A DNA stretch of 8,058 bases, from positions 23,820 to 31,877 of the forward strand of contig NVTL01000025.1 in the NCBI GenBank assembly GCA_002401565.1, given 5' to 3'. The notes under the pieces are model-generated. The model was not told the origin of the DNA and did no database searches. It saw nothing but the letters and a program-made list of their open reading frames with translations. The DNA comes from Rhodospirillaceae bacterium. GTDB taxonomy: Bacteria > Pseudomonadota > Alphaproteobacteria > Rhodospirillales > Magnetovibrionaceae. This document shows positions 1-6,272 of this stretch, in pieces; positions within the stretch are counted from its first letter, which is position 1, and each line of letters begins with the position of its first letter. The position numbers and the translations under genes are program-made.

Positions 1-359
1 GGATTTAAGTCGCCCGCATCCAAAACCACCATGGTATCGGTTTGGATATCGGCTTCTAATAAGGCCTGACAGGCGGCAATGGATTGGTCTGTGGCTTGGC
101 GTACACGCACCAAGCGTTGGCCACCGCCAAAAGAAAGGCTTTGCGCTTCGTCGGCTAAGCGGGACGGATCGGCCTTTAAGTCCGAGCCAAAGATTTCAAC
201 GGATCGAAAGGGGTCGTTTAAGTCATCAAGTACAGATTTTGCAAGGCGCAGCATGCGTTCGCGCACCAAACCTTCGTCGGGGCCAAAGATTAAAATCGCC
301 CGCACCGCCGGGTCGGGGCGCTGGAGAAAAGCTTCAACTTTGCCTCCGGTCAATTTCAT
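1..359 (-). CDS. holA: DNA polymerase III delta subunit (HolA), N-terminal part, runs off the left edge
   Basis: HolA is the clamp-loader subunit that opens the beta sliding clamp during chromosome replication in the cytoplasm. I translated the minus strand from ATG at 359-357 and read 119 intact codons to the window edge, starting [12 protein letters not shown] and containing IFGPDEGLVRER (about residues 24-35), DPFRSVEIFGSDLKADPSRL and then LADEAQSLSFGGGQRLVRVR. This matches the usual alphaproteobacterial HolA N-terminus, where a GPDEGLV-type segment is followed by DP-F and a FGG-R-VRVR strand. The start is fixed by coupling: the lptE stop TGA (361-359) shares one base with this ATG as TGATG, and no strong ribosome binding site lies at normal spacing, so translation probably depends on ribosomes ending lptE. 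About two thirds of the protein lies outside the window. No plus-strand gene is credible here. Confidence 0.93.
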   Translation of the reverse strand, partial: MKLTGGKVEAFLQRPDPAVRAILIFGPDEGLVRERMLRLAKSVLDDLNDPFRSVEIFGSDLKADPSRLADEAQSLSFGGGQRLVRVRQATDQSIAACQALLEADIQTDTMVVLDAGDLN

Positions 360-952
360 CAGTTGGGATATCCGTAATTGATTTTTCCGTTTTGGCCACC
401 ATACGGGGCAGGGGATCGTGACACTGGACGGGCTGCGGTTTTGAAATGAGCGGCAATGTGGGTCTGCAGTATTTTAGCAACATCCACCACGGCAAGTTTA
501 CGCGCATTGGCCCGCGCCGTTAGGGTCGCAAAATCTGAACTGAGGATGTTATAACTGGCCACGGTACGGGCGGAACCCGACAAAATAATAGCGTTGTCGC
601 TAAGACGCATCAATTGATAAGAGGCTGTTAAATGCAGGTTGGACCGGGTCACAAAAGCAGACTGGTTAACGGCTAAGCTGGCGATGCCTTCCGATAAGGT
701 GACCTCTAATTTGTATTGCGCTGCTTGACCGGAAGCCTTGGGCGAAAGTCTGTGTTGCAATTCAAGGCGCATCATTTGCCCGACACGATCGGGAATACGG
801 GCAATGGAAATTGAATCCAGCGCGGCCAAAACCTGTGCAGTGTTGTTTTGCTGACCATACAGCGGCGTGAATCCACAAGCGCTCAAGCCGAGGCTCGCCA
901 AAACTACACTGGATAGGGCAAAACCCCTTGATATTGATTTAAACCACAACAT
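359..952 (-). CDS. lptE: LPS-assembly lipoprotein LptE
   Basis: LptE is an outer-membrane lipoprotein that plugs the LptD barrel and helps place lipopolysaccharide on the cell surface. The 197-aa product has a lipoprotein signal peptide: a short basic start, a hydrophobic stretch (about 11-22) and lipobox LSAC with the lipidated Cys at 26. The sequence right after it, CGFTPLYG, is a hallmark of alphaproteobacterial LptE. The remainder fits the small alpha/beta domain, with [18 protein letters not shown] (about 53-70) and a long C-terminal helix with [15 protein letters not shown]. The start lies within the last codons of leuS with a 14-nt overlap, and an AGGA at 962-959 sits six bases ahead of the ATG. 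The stop overlaps the holA start by one base. The tail ([20 protein letters not shown]) is low in complexity and probably disordered. Assignment rests on the CGFTPLYG motif and the gene order. Confidence 0.92.
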   Translation of the reverse strand: MLWFKSISRGFALSSVVLASLGLSACGFTPLYGQQNNTAQVLAALDSISIARIPDRVGQMMRLELQHRLSPKASGQAAQYKLEVTLSEGIASLAVNQSAFVTRSNLHLTASYQLMRLSDNAIILSGSARTVASYNILSSDFATLTARANARKLAVVDVAKILQTHIAAHFKTAARPVSRSPAPYGGQNGKINYGYPN

Positions 953-3497
953 TCACAATCCTATTGGGCACAACGATAATTTTGCGCGCAGGCTTAGCTT
1001 GCATGGCTTGGATCACGGTGTCCAGTGCCAAAGCTTGGGCCTCGACTTCGTCTTTGGGGCAGTCTTTGGCAACGTCGATGGTGCCGCGCATTTTACCATT
1101 CACTTGAACAGCGATGGTCACGGTATCATCGATCAATAAAGATGGATCGGCTTGAACCCATGGGGCCTCGGCAATCAATTGGGTGTGGCCGAGCATGTTC
1201 CACAGCTCTTCGCCCAAATGCGGCATCAAGGGATTAATCAACACAGCAATGGTTTCAAAGGCTTCTCGGCGGACCCACTGGGCAACATCGTCGGTGAGTT
1301 TAAAATCTTCCAGTGTATTGGTGAGTTCGCGAATGCGCGCCACGGCCTTGTTAAAATGAAATTTATCCAGATCCTGGGTCACCGCATGGGCGGTTTTATG
1401 AACGCGGCCTCTTATGGCCAAGGCTTCCCCGTCAATATTTTCAGGTTGCGCCGCCTTTAAGGCAGCAAGTTTATTTTTAAAGGTCTCAAACAGGCGCCAG
1501 ACGCGTCCGACATATCGCCAAGAGCCTTCGACGCCGGAATCCGTCCAATCTAAGTCCCGATCAGGCGGGCTGTCGGATAACATGAACAAACGCGCAGTAT
1601 CAGCACCGTATGTATTGATGATGCGTTCAGGGTCAACCACATTCTTTTTAGACTTAGACATCTTTTCAGAACGGCCAATGGTCACGTCATCGCGGCCTTC
1701 GGCTTCGCCGGGCGTTAACCAAGAGCCATCAGCGGCTTTATAGGTTTCATGACAAATCATACCCTGCGTCATCAGACCCGCGAACGGTTCTTTGACGTCC
1801 AGATAACCACAGTCTTTGAGCGCGCGGGTGAAGAACCGAGAATACAAAAGGTGCAAAACCGCGTGCTCAACGCCACCAATGTATTGATCAACGGGCAACC
1901 AGTAATTGGCTTTTTTGGCTTCAAAGGCTTGATCGGAACTTGGGTCTGTATACCGCGCAAAATACCAGGATGATTCAAAAAACGTATCGAATGTATCGGT
2001 TTCGCGCAAAGCGTCTTTGCCACATGTGGGACACGTTGTGTGTTTCCATGTGGGATGAAAGTCCAGGGGATTTCCGGTGACATTAAGATCTACATCTTCG
2101 GGCAATACCACAGGCAATTGATCTTCGGGCACGGGAACCGGGCCGCAATGATCACAATGCACGATAGGAATTGGACAGCCCCAATAGCGTTGGCGGGAAA
2201 TGCCCCAATCGCGCAATCTGTATTGCACGGTGCCTTCGCCGTGGCCTTGTTCCGCTAATTTAGCAATCGCCGCTGCTTTGGCTTCTTTTAAGCCAAGTCC
2301 ATTGAGGAATTCAGATTGAACGGCAACGCCTTCATCGGAAAAGGCTTCTGTTGAATTTTGAGCAAAATCATCCAGCCAGGCTTGTTCCTGATCGGTGCCG
2401 ACAATGTCCAGGGGAGCAACAACAGCAATAACGGGCAGCTTGTACTTGCGGGCAAAATCAAGATCGCGTTGATCATGCGCCGGACAGGCAAAAATCGCTC
2501 CTGTGCCGTATTCCATTAAAACGAAGTTGGCGACGTAAATAGGGAGCTCGATAGAGTTATCAAAGGGATGTTTGACCTTTAGGCCCGTATCAAAACCTTC
2601 TTTTTCGGCACTTTCGATGGCGGCCTGGGATGTTCCCAAGGCGTTGCATTTTTGGATAAAGGTTTTGAGATCGGCATTATCCTTTGCAAGATCCAAGGCA
2701 ATCGGGTGATTGGCCGCAATCGCCATAAACGACGCGCCAAATAAGGTATCTGGCCGGGTCGTATAAATTTCTAAGGTTTCATCTGTATCAGTACGTTCAA
2801 AAAAGACTTTTGCGCCTTCGGATCGGCCAATCCAATTGTCCTGCATGACACGGACCTTTTCGGGCCAGCGTTCCAGACCCTTAAGTTCAGAAAGCAAATC
2901 GTCAGCATATTGGGTGATTTTTAAAAACCACTGAGACAATTTTTTCTTTTCAACGGCGGCGCCTGAACGCCAGCCCTTGCCGTCAATAACTTGTTCGTTC
3001 GCTAAAACCGTATGTTCAACGGGGTCCCAATTGACCCAGCTTTCTTTGCGATAAGCGAGGCCTTGCTTGAGGAACTTTAAAAACATTTTTTGTTCATGCT
3101 GATAATAATCAGAATGACAGGTCGTCAATTCCCGGTCCCAATCGTAAGACAGGCCCATGGTTTTTAATTGAGCCTTCATGGCGTCAATATTTTGGTATGT
3201 CCATTCAGCAGGATGGGTATCGTGAAGTTTAGCTGCATTTTCTGCGGGCAAGCCAAAAGCATCCCAGCCCATGGGGTGAAGCACATTAAAACCCTGGGCG
3301 CGTTTGTACCGCGCCACAACATCGCCAAGCGTATAATTGCGCACGTGTCCCATATGAATGCGTCCAGAAGGATACGGAAACATTTCCAGCACATAATATT
3401 TTTTGCGGGTGACGTCTTCGCTGGCTTTGAACGTTTGTTTATCTGCCCATGATTTTTGCCATTTGGCTTCAGAGGCTTTGAAATTATAGACCGACAT
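939..3497 (-). CDS. leuS: Leucyl-tRNA synthetase
   Basis: LeuS charges tRNA-Leu with leucine in the cytoplasm. At 852 aa the protein is the normal length for bacterial LeuRS, and all core elements are visible. The class I HIGH signature is HMGH at 48-51, after MFPYPSGRI. The CP1 editing domain includes [12 protein letters not shown] (about 246-257) and [15 protein letters not shown] (331-345) with its conserved Asp. A Cys pair CDHC (448-451) and a second pair CPTC (489-492) form a probable zinc site; E. coli LeuRS lacks it but many other LeuRS have it. [12 protein letters not shown] follows (501-512), then KMSKS at 612-616, the anticodon-binding helices, and a C-terminal domain with VQVNGKMRG (798-806). 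The N-terminus [17 protein letters not shown] is typical, which supports the start; the nearest AGGA (3513-3510) is 12 nt away, so initiation may be modest. The gene lies 31 nt after the DUF3576 gene and overlaps lptE by 14 nt. Confidence 0.98.
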   Translation of the reverse strand: MSVYNFKASEAKWQKSWADKQTFKASEDVTRKKYYVLEMFPYPSGRIHMGHVRNYTLGDVVARYKRAQGFNVLHPMGWDAFGLPAENAAKLHDTHPAEWTYQNIDAMKAQLKTMGLSYDWDRELTTCHSDYYQHEQKMFLKFLKQGLAYRKESWVNWDPVEHTVLANEQVIDGKGWRSGAAVEKKKLSQWFLKITQYADDLLSELKGLERWPEKVRVMQDNWIGRSEGAKVFFERTDTDETLEIYTTRPDTLFGASFMAIAANHPIALDLAKDNADLKTFIQKCNALGTSQAAIESAEKEGFDTGLKVKHPFDNSIELPIYVANFVLMEYGTGAIFACPAHDQRDLDFARKYKLPVIAVVAPLDIVGTDQEQAWLDDFAQNSTEAFSDEGVAVQSEFLNGLGLKEAKAAAIAKLAEQGHGEGTVQYRLRDWGISRQRYWGCPIPIVHCDHCGPVPVPEDQLPVVLPEDVDLNVTGNPLDFHPTWKHTTCPTCGKDALRETDTFDTFFESSWYFARYTDPSSDQAFEAKKANYWLPVDQYIGGVEHAVLHLLYSRFFTRALKDCGYLDVKEPFAGLMTQGMICHETYKAADGSWLTPGEAEGRDDVTIGRSEKMSKSKKNVVDPERIINTYGADTARLFMLSDSPPDRDLDWTDSGVEGSWRYVGRVWRLFETFKNKLAALKAAQPENIDGEALAIRGRVHKTAHAVTQDLDKFHFNKAVARIRELTNTLEDFKLTDDVAQWVRREAFETIAVLINPLMPHLGEELWNMLGHTQLIAEAPWVQADPSLLIDDTVTIAVQVNGKMRGTIDVAKDCPKDEVEAQALALDTVIQAMQAKPARKIIVVPNRIVNVVV
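959..962 (-). promoter_or_regulatory. Ribosome binding site of lptE inside leuS
   Basis: Read on the minus strand, AGGA (962-959) stands six bases before the lptE ATG (952-950). It lies inside the last codons of leuS, so it supports the overlapping start and independent re-initiation on the same mRNA. Confidence 0.6.
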
Positions 3498-3528
3498 GGG
3501 CGGTTTTGATCCTAGCAGTGCTGTTTGG

Positions 3529-4071
3529 TTATTTTAATTTGCGGGTTTCATTGCGCAACTGGCGCGCTTGCGTCAATACAGTATCTTCCAGTTTGCGGGA
3601 TGCACTTTCTTCGACCGCAGCATCTTGCCATCCATTGACGCCCAAAATTTGGCGGAAAACAGAAACCCGCAGGCCATCTGCTCGCAACGCCCGACCTAGA
3701 ATATAGATATTAACCTTAAAACGTTCCTGTGGGGTTTCCGGTGGAGAATACCAATCGGTGAGAATAACGCCGCCAAAGGGGTCAGCACTAGAGATCGGCA
3801 TGAAAGCAATGGTATCGAGTGTGGCGCGCCAAAGGTATGAGTTTACGCCAATGCCTCCACCGGCGCTGGCCGAAGATTGTGTTTTGCTGCCTGATAAATC
3901 AAGCCCGCCTTCGCCAAAAACTGAATCTGCGACATCACTTCTATTTTTGCGGCCCATTTCACCGGCGCGCTTTTTACGCGGAAGGTCAAGAGCCTGACGT
4001 TCACAGGCCCCTAACGTAAAGATGGCTAAGATGGCAATAAGGCCAATTTTGAATGCATTGTTTTTTTTCAT
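3529..4071 (-). CDS. DUF3576-family predicted lipoprotein
   Basis: This 180-aa product has a clear lipoprotein signal: MKKNNAFK, a hydrophobic core (about 9-19) and lipobox LGAC with Cys at 23, so it is expected to be anchored in the periplasm. A charged linker ([15 protein letters not shown], with a possible FGEGG element) leads into a domain with [17 protein letters not shown], then [14 protein letters not shown] and [20 protein letters not shown]. This pattern, DPFGG-I-TDWY and an alpha/beta tail, is what I recognise as the DUF3576 family of alphaproteobacteria, which is often found directly upstream of leuS. Function is unknown. It is the first gene of the leuS-lptE-holA operon, with 31 nt to leuS. 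The start codon is followed by a run of eight A (4068-4061 on the minus strand), and the nearest GGAG (4089-4086) is 14 nt away, so initiation looks weak or may use the A-rich segment. Confidence 0.88.
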   Translation of the reverse strand: MKKNNAFKIGLIAILAIFTLGACERQALDLPRKKRAGEMGRKNRSDVADSVFGEGGLDLSGSKTQSSASAGGGIGVNSYLWRATLDTIAFMPISSADPFGGVILTDWYSPPETPQERFKVNIYILGRALRADGLRVSVFRQILGVNGWQDAAVEESASRKLEDTVLTQARQLRNETRKLK

Positions 4072-4130
4072 AATATAAAGACTTGCTCCGACTATCGCGC
4101 TGGGTGCGTTCTATCCTTTGAAACCGCCTC

Positions 4131-4158
4131 ATAATACTCACATCAACAATTCCCGCAA
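4131..4158 (-). promoter_or_regulatory. Candidate sigma-70 promoter for the DUF3576-leuS-lptE-holA operon
   Basis: On the minus strand, TTGCGG (4158-4153) is followed after 16 bases by TATTAT (4136-4131). The implied transcript would start near 4124 and have a leader of about 50 nt before the ATG at 4071. This is a by-eye match of moderate quality; no other good promoter was seen ahead of this operon. Confidence 0.35.
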
Positions 4159-4169
4159 TGTGCGATGTG

Positions 4170-4226
4170 ATAAAAAGCGTTAATTGAAGGAAATAACCGT
4201 AAATGATCAAGATAAAGGCTTTTTAT
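4170..4226. repeat. 9-bp inverted repeat ATAAAAAGC / GCTTTTTAT
   Basis: ATAAAAAGC at 4170-4178 is the exact reverse complement of GCTTTTTAT at 4218-4226, with 39 bases between. Both copies are followed or preceded by TGTGA (4166-4170 and 4226-4230). It could be a paired operator; the AT-rich content lowers its significance. Confidence 0.4.
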
Positions 4227-4238
4227 GTGACCCTTAAA

Positions 4239-4244
4239 TATAAT
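4239..4244 (+). promoter_or_regulatory. Consensus -10 box TATAAT, possible distal porin promoter
   Basis: A perfect TATAAT lies at 4239-4244, but no good -35 hexamer stands 16-18 bases upstream (that region reads AGGCTT). If used, transcription would start near 4251, just before the palindrome at 4261-4276, and give the porin a leader of about 190 nt. Confidence 0.2.
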
Positions 4245-4260
4245 GTGTCAGCAGCGCACT

Positions 4261-4276
4261 GTGATATTTTTATCAC
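4261..4276. promoter_or_regulatory. Perfect 6-4-6 palindrome GTGATA-TTTT-TATCAC, candidate operator
   Basis: GTGATA (4261-4266) and TATCAC (4271-4276) are exact inverted copies around TTTT. Read on the minus strand it begins GTGATAAAAA, a 10-mer that also occurs on the plus strand at 4167-4176. The form resembles a dimer-binding operator. It is not a CRP site, because the TGTGA and TCAC halves are separated by eight bases rather than six and the right half ends TCACG. A terminator role is unlikely, since the stem is AT-rich and no T-run follows. Confidence 0.4.
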
Positions 4277-4392
4277 GGCGTGTAGTTTTTGCATCAGTGA
4301 GGGATGAGGAAACCTTGCTATTGCCAAAGCGTTAGGCCAGTATCCTTGCAACCTAGTTTAGAGGTTACGAATTAAAGCGTTTATTCGGTATC

Positions 4393-4420
4393 TTGAAAAC
4401 AAGAACTTCGTAAACATAAT
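4393..4420 (+). promoter_or_regulatory. Candidate sigma-70 promoter of the porin
   Basis: TTGAAA (4393-4398) is followed after 16 bases by CATAAT (4415-4420), each matching five of six consensus bases. Transcription would begin near 4427, leaving a very short leader of about a dozen bases that still includes the ribosome binding site. TTCGTAA of an inverted repeat lies in the spacer. Confidence 0.45.
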
Positions 4421-4428
4421 TAAATCTT

Positions 4429-4433
4429 AGGAG
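4429..4433 (+). promoter_or_regulatory. Strong ribosome binding site of the porin
   Basis: AGGAG at 4429-4433, within AGGAGAG, ends five bases before the ATG at 4439. It is the best Shine-Dalgarno sequence in the window and fits a strongly expressed gene. Confidence 0.8.
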
Positions 4434-4438
4434 AGACT

Positions 4439-5560
4439 ATGAAAAAGATCCTTCTCGCAACGACCGCTGTTGTTGCACTTACAACCATTTCCGCTGAAGC
4501 ATTTGCTGCTGACAAAATCAAATTGAGCCTTGGTGGCTTCATGCGTCAGTATGTTGCTTTGACCAACCATGACGAAGTTGCTGCAACTTCAAACACTTCC
4601 ACATTGCGCGGTGTTGACTTGGGACTTGATGCTAACTCAGAAATCTACTTCCGCGGTTCCACAAAATTGGACAACGGTCTTTCTGTAGCTGTTGATTTCC
4701 AACTGGAATCAAGCAACCGTGCTGATGGCGCTCGTAACTTTGACGTTGTGTCTATGGAAATTTCCAGCGACGCAATTGGCGCAATCACAGTGGGTTCCAC
4801 AGCTCACGCTGCTGACGATTTCTTGACCCGTGCATCTTTGCCTGTTGGCACATACGACTGGGGTGATACAGACGGCTTGGCAGTTACAGCTGCTGTTGCT
4901 GGTACAAGCTCAGCTGCTTTCGGTTCTGCTGCTGGCGACATCACAGACACGGGTGCTAAAGGTTTGAAATTGAAATATGTTTCTCCTAACTTCTCTGGTG
5001 TAAACGTATTCGCTTCTTACACAGCTAACGACCAAGCTGCTGACATCACTGGCGCTTCTAGCAACGCTTCTGATGCCTATACTTATGGTATCGCGTTCGG
5101 TGGCGAAGTTGGCGGAGCATCTGTTGCTGCTGACGTTACACACATGGACTTCGGTGGCAACACTGAAACAAACCACTTTGGTTTGAGCGTTGGCATGGCT
5201 GGCTTCACCGTTGGCGGTGGTTACAGCGACTTCAACGAAAACCGTTCCACATCAATCCTTTTGGCTGCAGCTGCAGACGCGAAAAGTACGGATGGTAGTT
5301 CATGGGAATTGGGCGTAGGCTACGAAACTGGTCCTTACAGCATCGCTGCTGCTTACATGACGGCTAAAAACAACGGCGCGGCAGCTCTTTCAGCTGACAA
5401 CAAAGACAAAAAATGGCAAATCGGCGCTACCTATGACCTAGGTGCTGGTGTTGCTCTGTCTGGCATGTACTGGAACAGCAAAGCTACTACAGAATCTGTA
5501 GCTACAACTGATGACTTCCAAGTTAGCGGCGTTATCGCTGGTATCGAAGTTGGATTCTAA
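4439..5560 (+). CDS. Outer-membrane porin (Gram-negative general porin family)
   Basis: The 373-aa product is a predicted trimeric beta-barrel channel for small hydrophilic solutes. It begins with a Sec signal peptide (MKKILLATTAVVALTTIS...) with a signal peptidase I site AFA after residue 23; the mature protein starts ADKIKLSLGGFMRQYV, typical of alphaproteobacterial Porin_4-type proteins. Alternating polar/hydrophobic strands occur throughout, such as FRGSTKLDNGLSVAVDFQLE and GLKLKYVSPNFSGVNVFASY. The protein ends with a beta strand and C-terminal Phe (IAGIEVGF), the usual recognition signal for the Bam complex. There is no Cys. Codon use differs from the neighbours: GCT, GGT, GTT, AAC and TTC are favoured and most leucines are TTG, as expected for an abundant protein. 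It is a single-gene unit with its own ribosome binding site, candidate promoter and terminator. The exact solute cannot be told from sequence. Confidence 0.93.
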   Translation: MKKILLATTAVVALTTISAEAFAADKIKLSLGGFMRQYVALTNHDEVAATSNTSTLRGVDLGLDANSEIYFRGSTKLDNGLSVAVDFQLESSNRADGARNFDVVSMEISSDAIGAITVGSTAHAADDFLTRASLPVGTYDWGDTDGLAVTAAVAGTSSAAFGSAAGDITDTGAKGLKLKYVSPNFSGVNVFASYTANDQAADITGASSNASDAYTYGIAFGGEVGGASVAADVTHMDFGGNTETNHFGLSVGMAGFTVGGGYSDFNENRSTSILLAAAADAKSTDGSSWELGVGYETGPYSIAAAYMTAKNNGAAALSADNKDKKWQIGATYDLGAGVALSGMYWNSKATTESVATTDDFQVSGVIAGIEVGF

Positions 5561-5590
5561 GTTAACTTAACTTAGACGACTTTATAGAGA

Positions 5591-5626
5591 GGGCGGCCTT
5601 TGGGTCGCCCTTTTCTTTTGTCTTTT
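5591..5626 (+). terminator. Rho-independent terminator of the porin
   Basis: GGGCGGCC (5591-5598) pairs with GGTCGCCC (5603-5610) around a TTTG loop, giving an eight-pair GC-rich stem with one G-U pair, followed by TTTTCTTTTGTCTTTTT. It begins 30 bases after the porin stop. On the opposite strand no T-run follows the stem, so it serves the convergent thiE-like gene poorly. Confidence 0.9.
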
Positions 5627-5637
5627 TGGTGGAGGTT

Positions 5638-6243
5638 CTAATCTATCCAGGCACCGATTGCGGCCAGTCCATAAATAGATTTATGTTTAAGGCGGCGGGC
5701 GGAAAGTGCATCAATACCCCCCAGAGCTATACAGCGCACCGGACAGGTTTGTGCCAAACGTAAGGTGCGCAACAGCCCCAATGGTTTTCCATTCACGTGA
5801 CTGCGTGTGGCGAAGACCGGCGAAAGCAAGACAATATCTGCATTTGCCTGTTGGGCCCACCAAATCGCACGTTTCGAATGTGCGGCGGCACTGATGAGAA
5901 AGTCCAATTGGTGAGAAACATGGCGCCGTGGTCCGCACCGCGCTGTTTTTTCAGATAAATGAACACCATCGGCGCCCAATTTAAGGGCTAGGCGTACATT
6001 ATTGGCCAGTAAAACCTTTAAACCGCGGCGGTGAGCATGGGGCAACACTGAACGGGCCAGGTGTTCCAGCTTTTGCGGATCTGTATTTCTGAGAATAATT
6101 GCGGTGCCAATCGGCAGAGAGTCCACGACAGTCCGTGGATCAGGCAAGCGGTCTTGGCACGACATCACATAAAAATGGGGGACGGGCCTTTTTTTTTCAT
6201 GTCGCCAATTGAGTGGCACGGCAAGCTTTGCTAGTTTGTTCAT
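5638..6243 (-). CDS. ThiE/TenI-fold protein, thiamine phosphate synthase-like with altered active site
   Basis: The 201-aa product has the TIM-barrel landmarks of the ThiE/TenI family in order: GADGVHLSE (90-98), SAAAHS (118-123), ADIVLLSPVFATRSH (135-149), CIALGGID (171-178) and a closing GLAAIGAW (192-199). Canonical ThiE joins the pyrimidine diphosphate and thiazole phosphate to make thiamine phosphate. Several residues used for this are changed: the QxRxK strand reads IILRNT (Arg 52 kept, Gln and Lys lost), the ND pair that helps bind Mg is NN (81-82), the Asp after GVHLGQ is replaced (SEKT), and the Lys after the TxT motif is absent. The protein could be a TenI-like relative or a divergent synthase, so I give no symbol. 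The start lacks a clear ribosome binding site. A run of nine A (minus strand, 6197-6189) near codons 16-19 is a possible slippage site. It stands head-to-head with yggS, 29 bp apart, and ends convergent with the porin. Confidence 0.82.
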   Translation of the reverse strand: MNKLAKLAVPLNWRHEKKRPVPHFYVMSCQDRLPDPRTVVDSLPIGTAIILRNTDPQKLEHLARSVLPHAHRRGLKVLLANNVRLALKLGADGVHLSEKTARCGPRRHVSHQLDFLISAAAHSKRAIWWAQQANADIVLLSPVFATRSHVNGKPLGLLRTLRLAQTCPVRCIALGGIDALSARRLKHKSIYGLAAIGAWID

Positions 6244-6263
6244 ATCAAATGTTTAGCCCAATT

Positions 6264-6267
6264 GGAG
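6264..6267 (+). promoter_or_regulatory. Ribosome binding site that sets the yggS start
   Basis: GGAG at 6264-6267 lies five bases ahead of ATG 6273. The upstream in-frame ATGs at 6213 and 6249 have no comparable site, and 6213 lies inside the thiE-like gene, so 6273 is preferred. Confidence 0.65.
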
Positions 6268-6272
6268 CCCCC

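Larger units (their letters stand above)
4174..4381 (+). repeat. Three direct copies of AAAGCGTT upstream of the porin
   Basis: The 8-mer AAAGCGTT occurs on the plus strand at 4174-4181, 4326-4333 and 4374-4381. The third copy ends 11 bases before the proposed -35 box. The same orientation and location ahead of one gene suggest binding sites for a regulator, but no known consensus fits. Confidence 0.4.
4072..4438. other. Divergent intergenic control region between the DUF3576 operon and the porin
   Basis: This 367-bp AT-rich stretch has no convincing gene. It carries candidate promoters for both flanking genes, a perfect 6-4-6 palindrome, a 9-bp inverted repeat, three copies of AAAGCGTT and three TGTGA half-sites (4166, 4226, 4260). 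A 7-bp inverted repeat TTACGAA (4365-4371) / TTCGTAA (4407-4413) brackets the -35 of the porin promoter, and TCACATC (4138-4144) / GATGTGA (4164-4170) lies over the operon promoter. One 7-bp pair with such spacing is about what chance gives in a region this long. No tRNA or obvious small RNA was seen. Confidence 0.7.

Noticed and set aside
79..381. Plus-strand open frame of 100 codons at the left end
   Set aside because: It lies opposite the clearly recognisable holA N-terminus and has no family features; it is an antisense shadow.
867..3452. Several plus-strand and alternate minus-strand open frames across leuS
   Set aside because: leuS is complete with all LeuRS motifs over this span; the others are shadows without ribosome binding sites or recognisable domains.
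4001..4210. Minus-strand 69-codon frame crossing the DUF3576 start region
   Set aside because: It overlaps the lipoprotein signal sequence in another frame and has no ribosome binding site or recognisable motif.
4365..4413. TTACGAA / TTCGTAA inverted repeat near the porin promoter as a defined operator
   Set aside because: A 7-bp pair with a 35-base gap is about what chance gives in this length; noted in the region entry but not called as a site.
4910..5176. Minus-strand 88-codon frame within the porin
   Set aside because: Ser/Val-rich antisense of the biased porin codons; no independent support.
5561..5580. GTTAACTTAACTTAG after the porin as a CtrA box
   Set aside because: The TTAA copies are not separated by seven bases, and the site is downstream of a gene next to a terminator.
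6209..6237. TTGAGT-17-TAGTTT as the yggS promoter
   Set aside because: The -35 matches four bases and the -10 only three; too weak to annotate.
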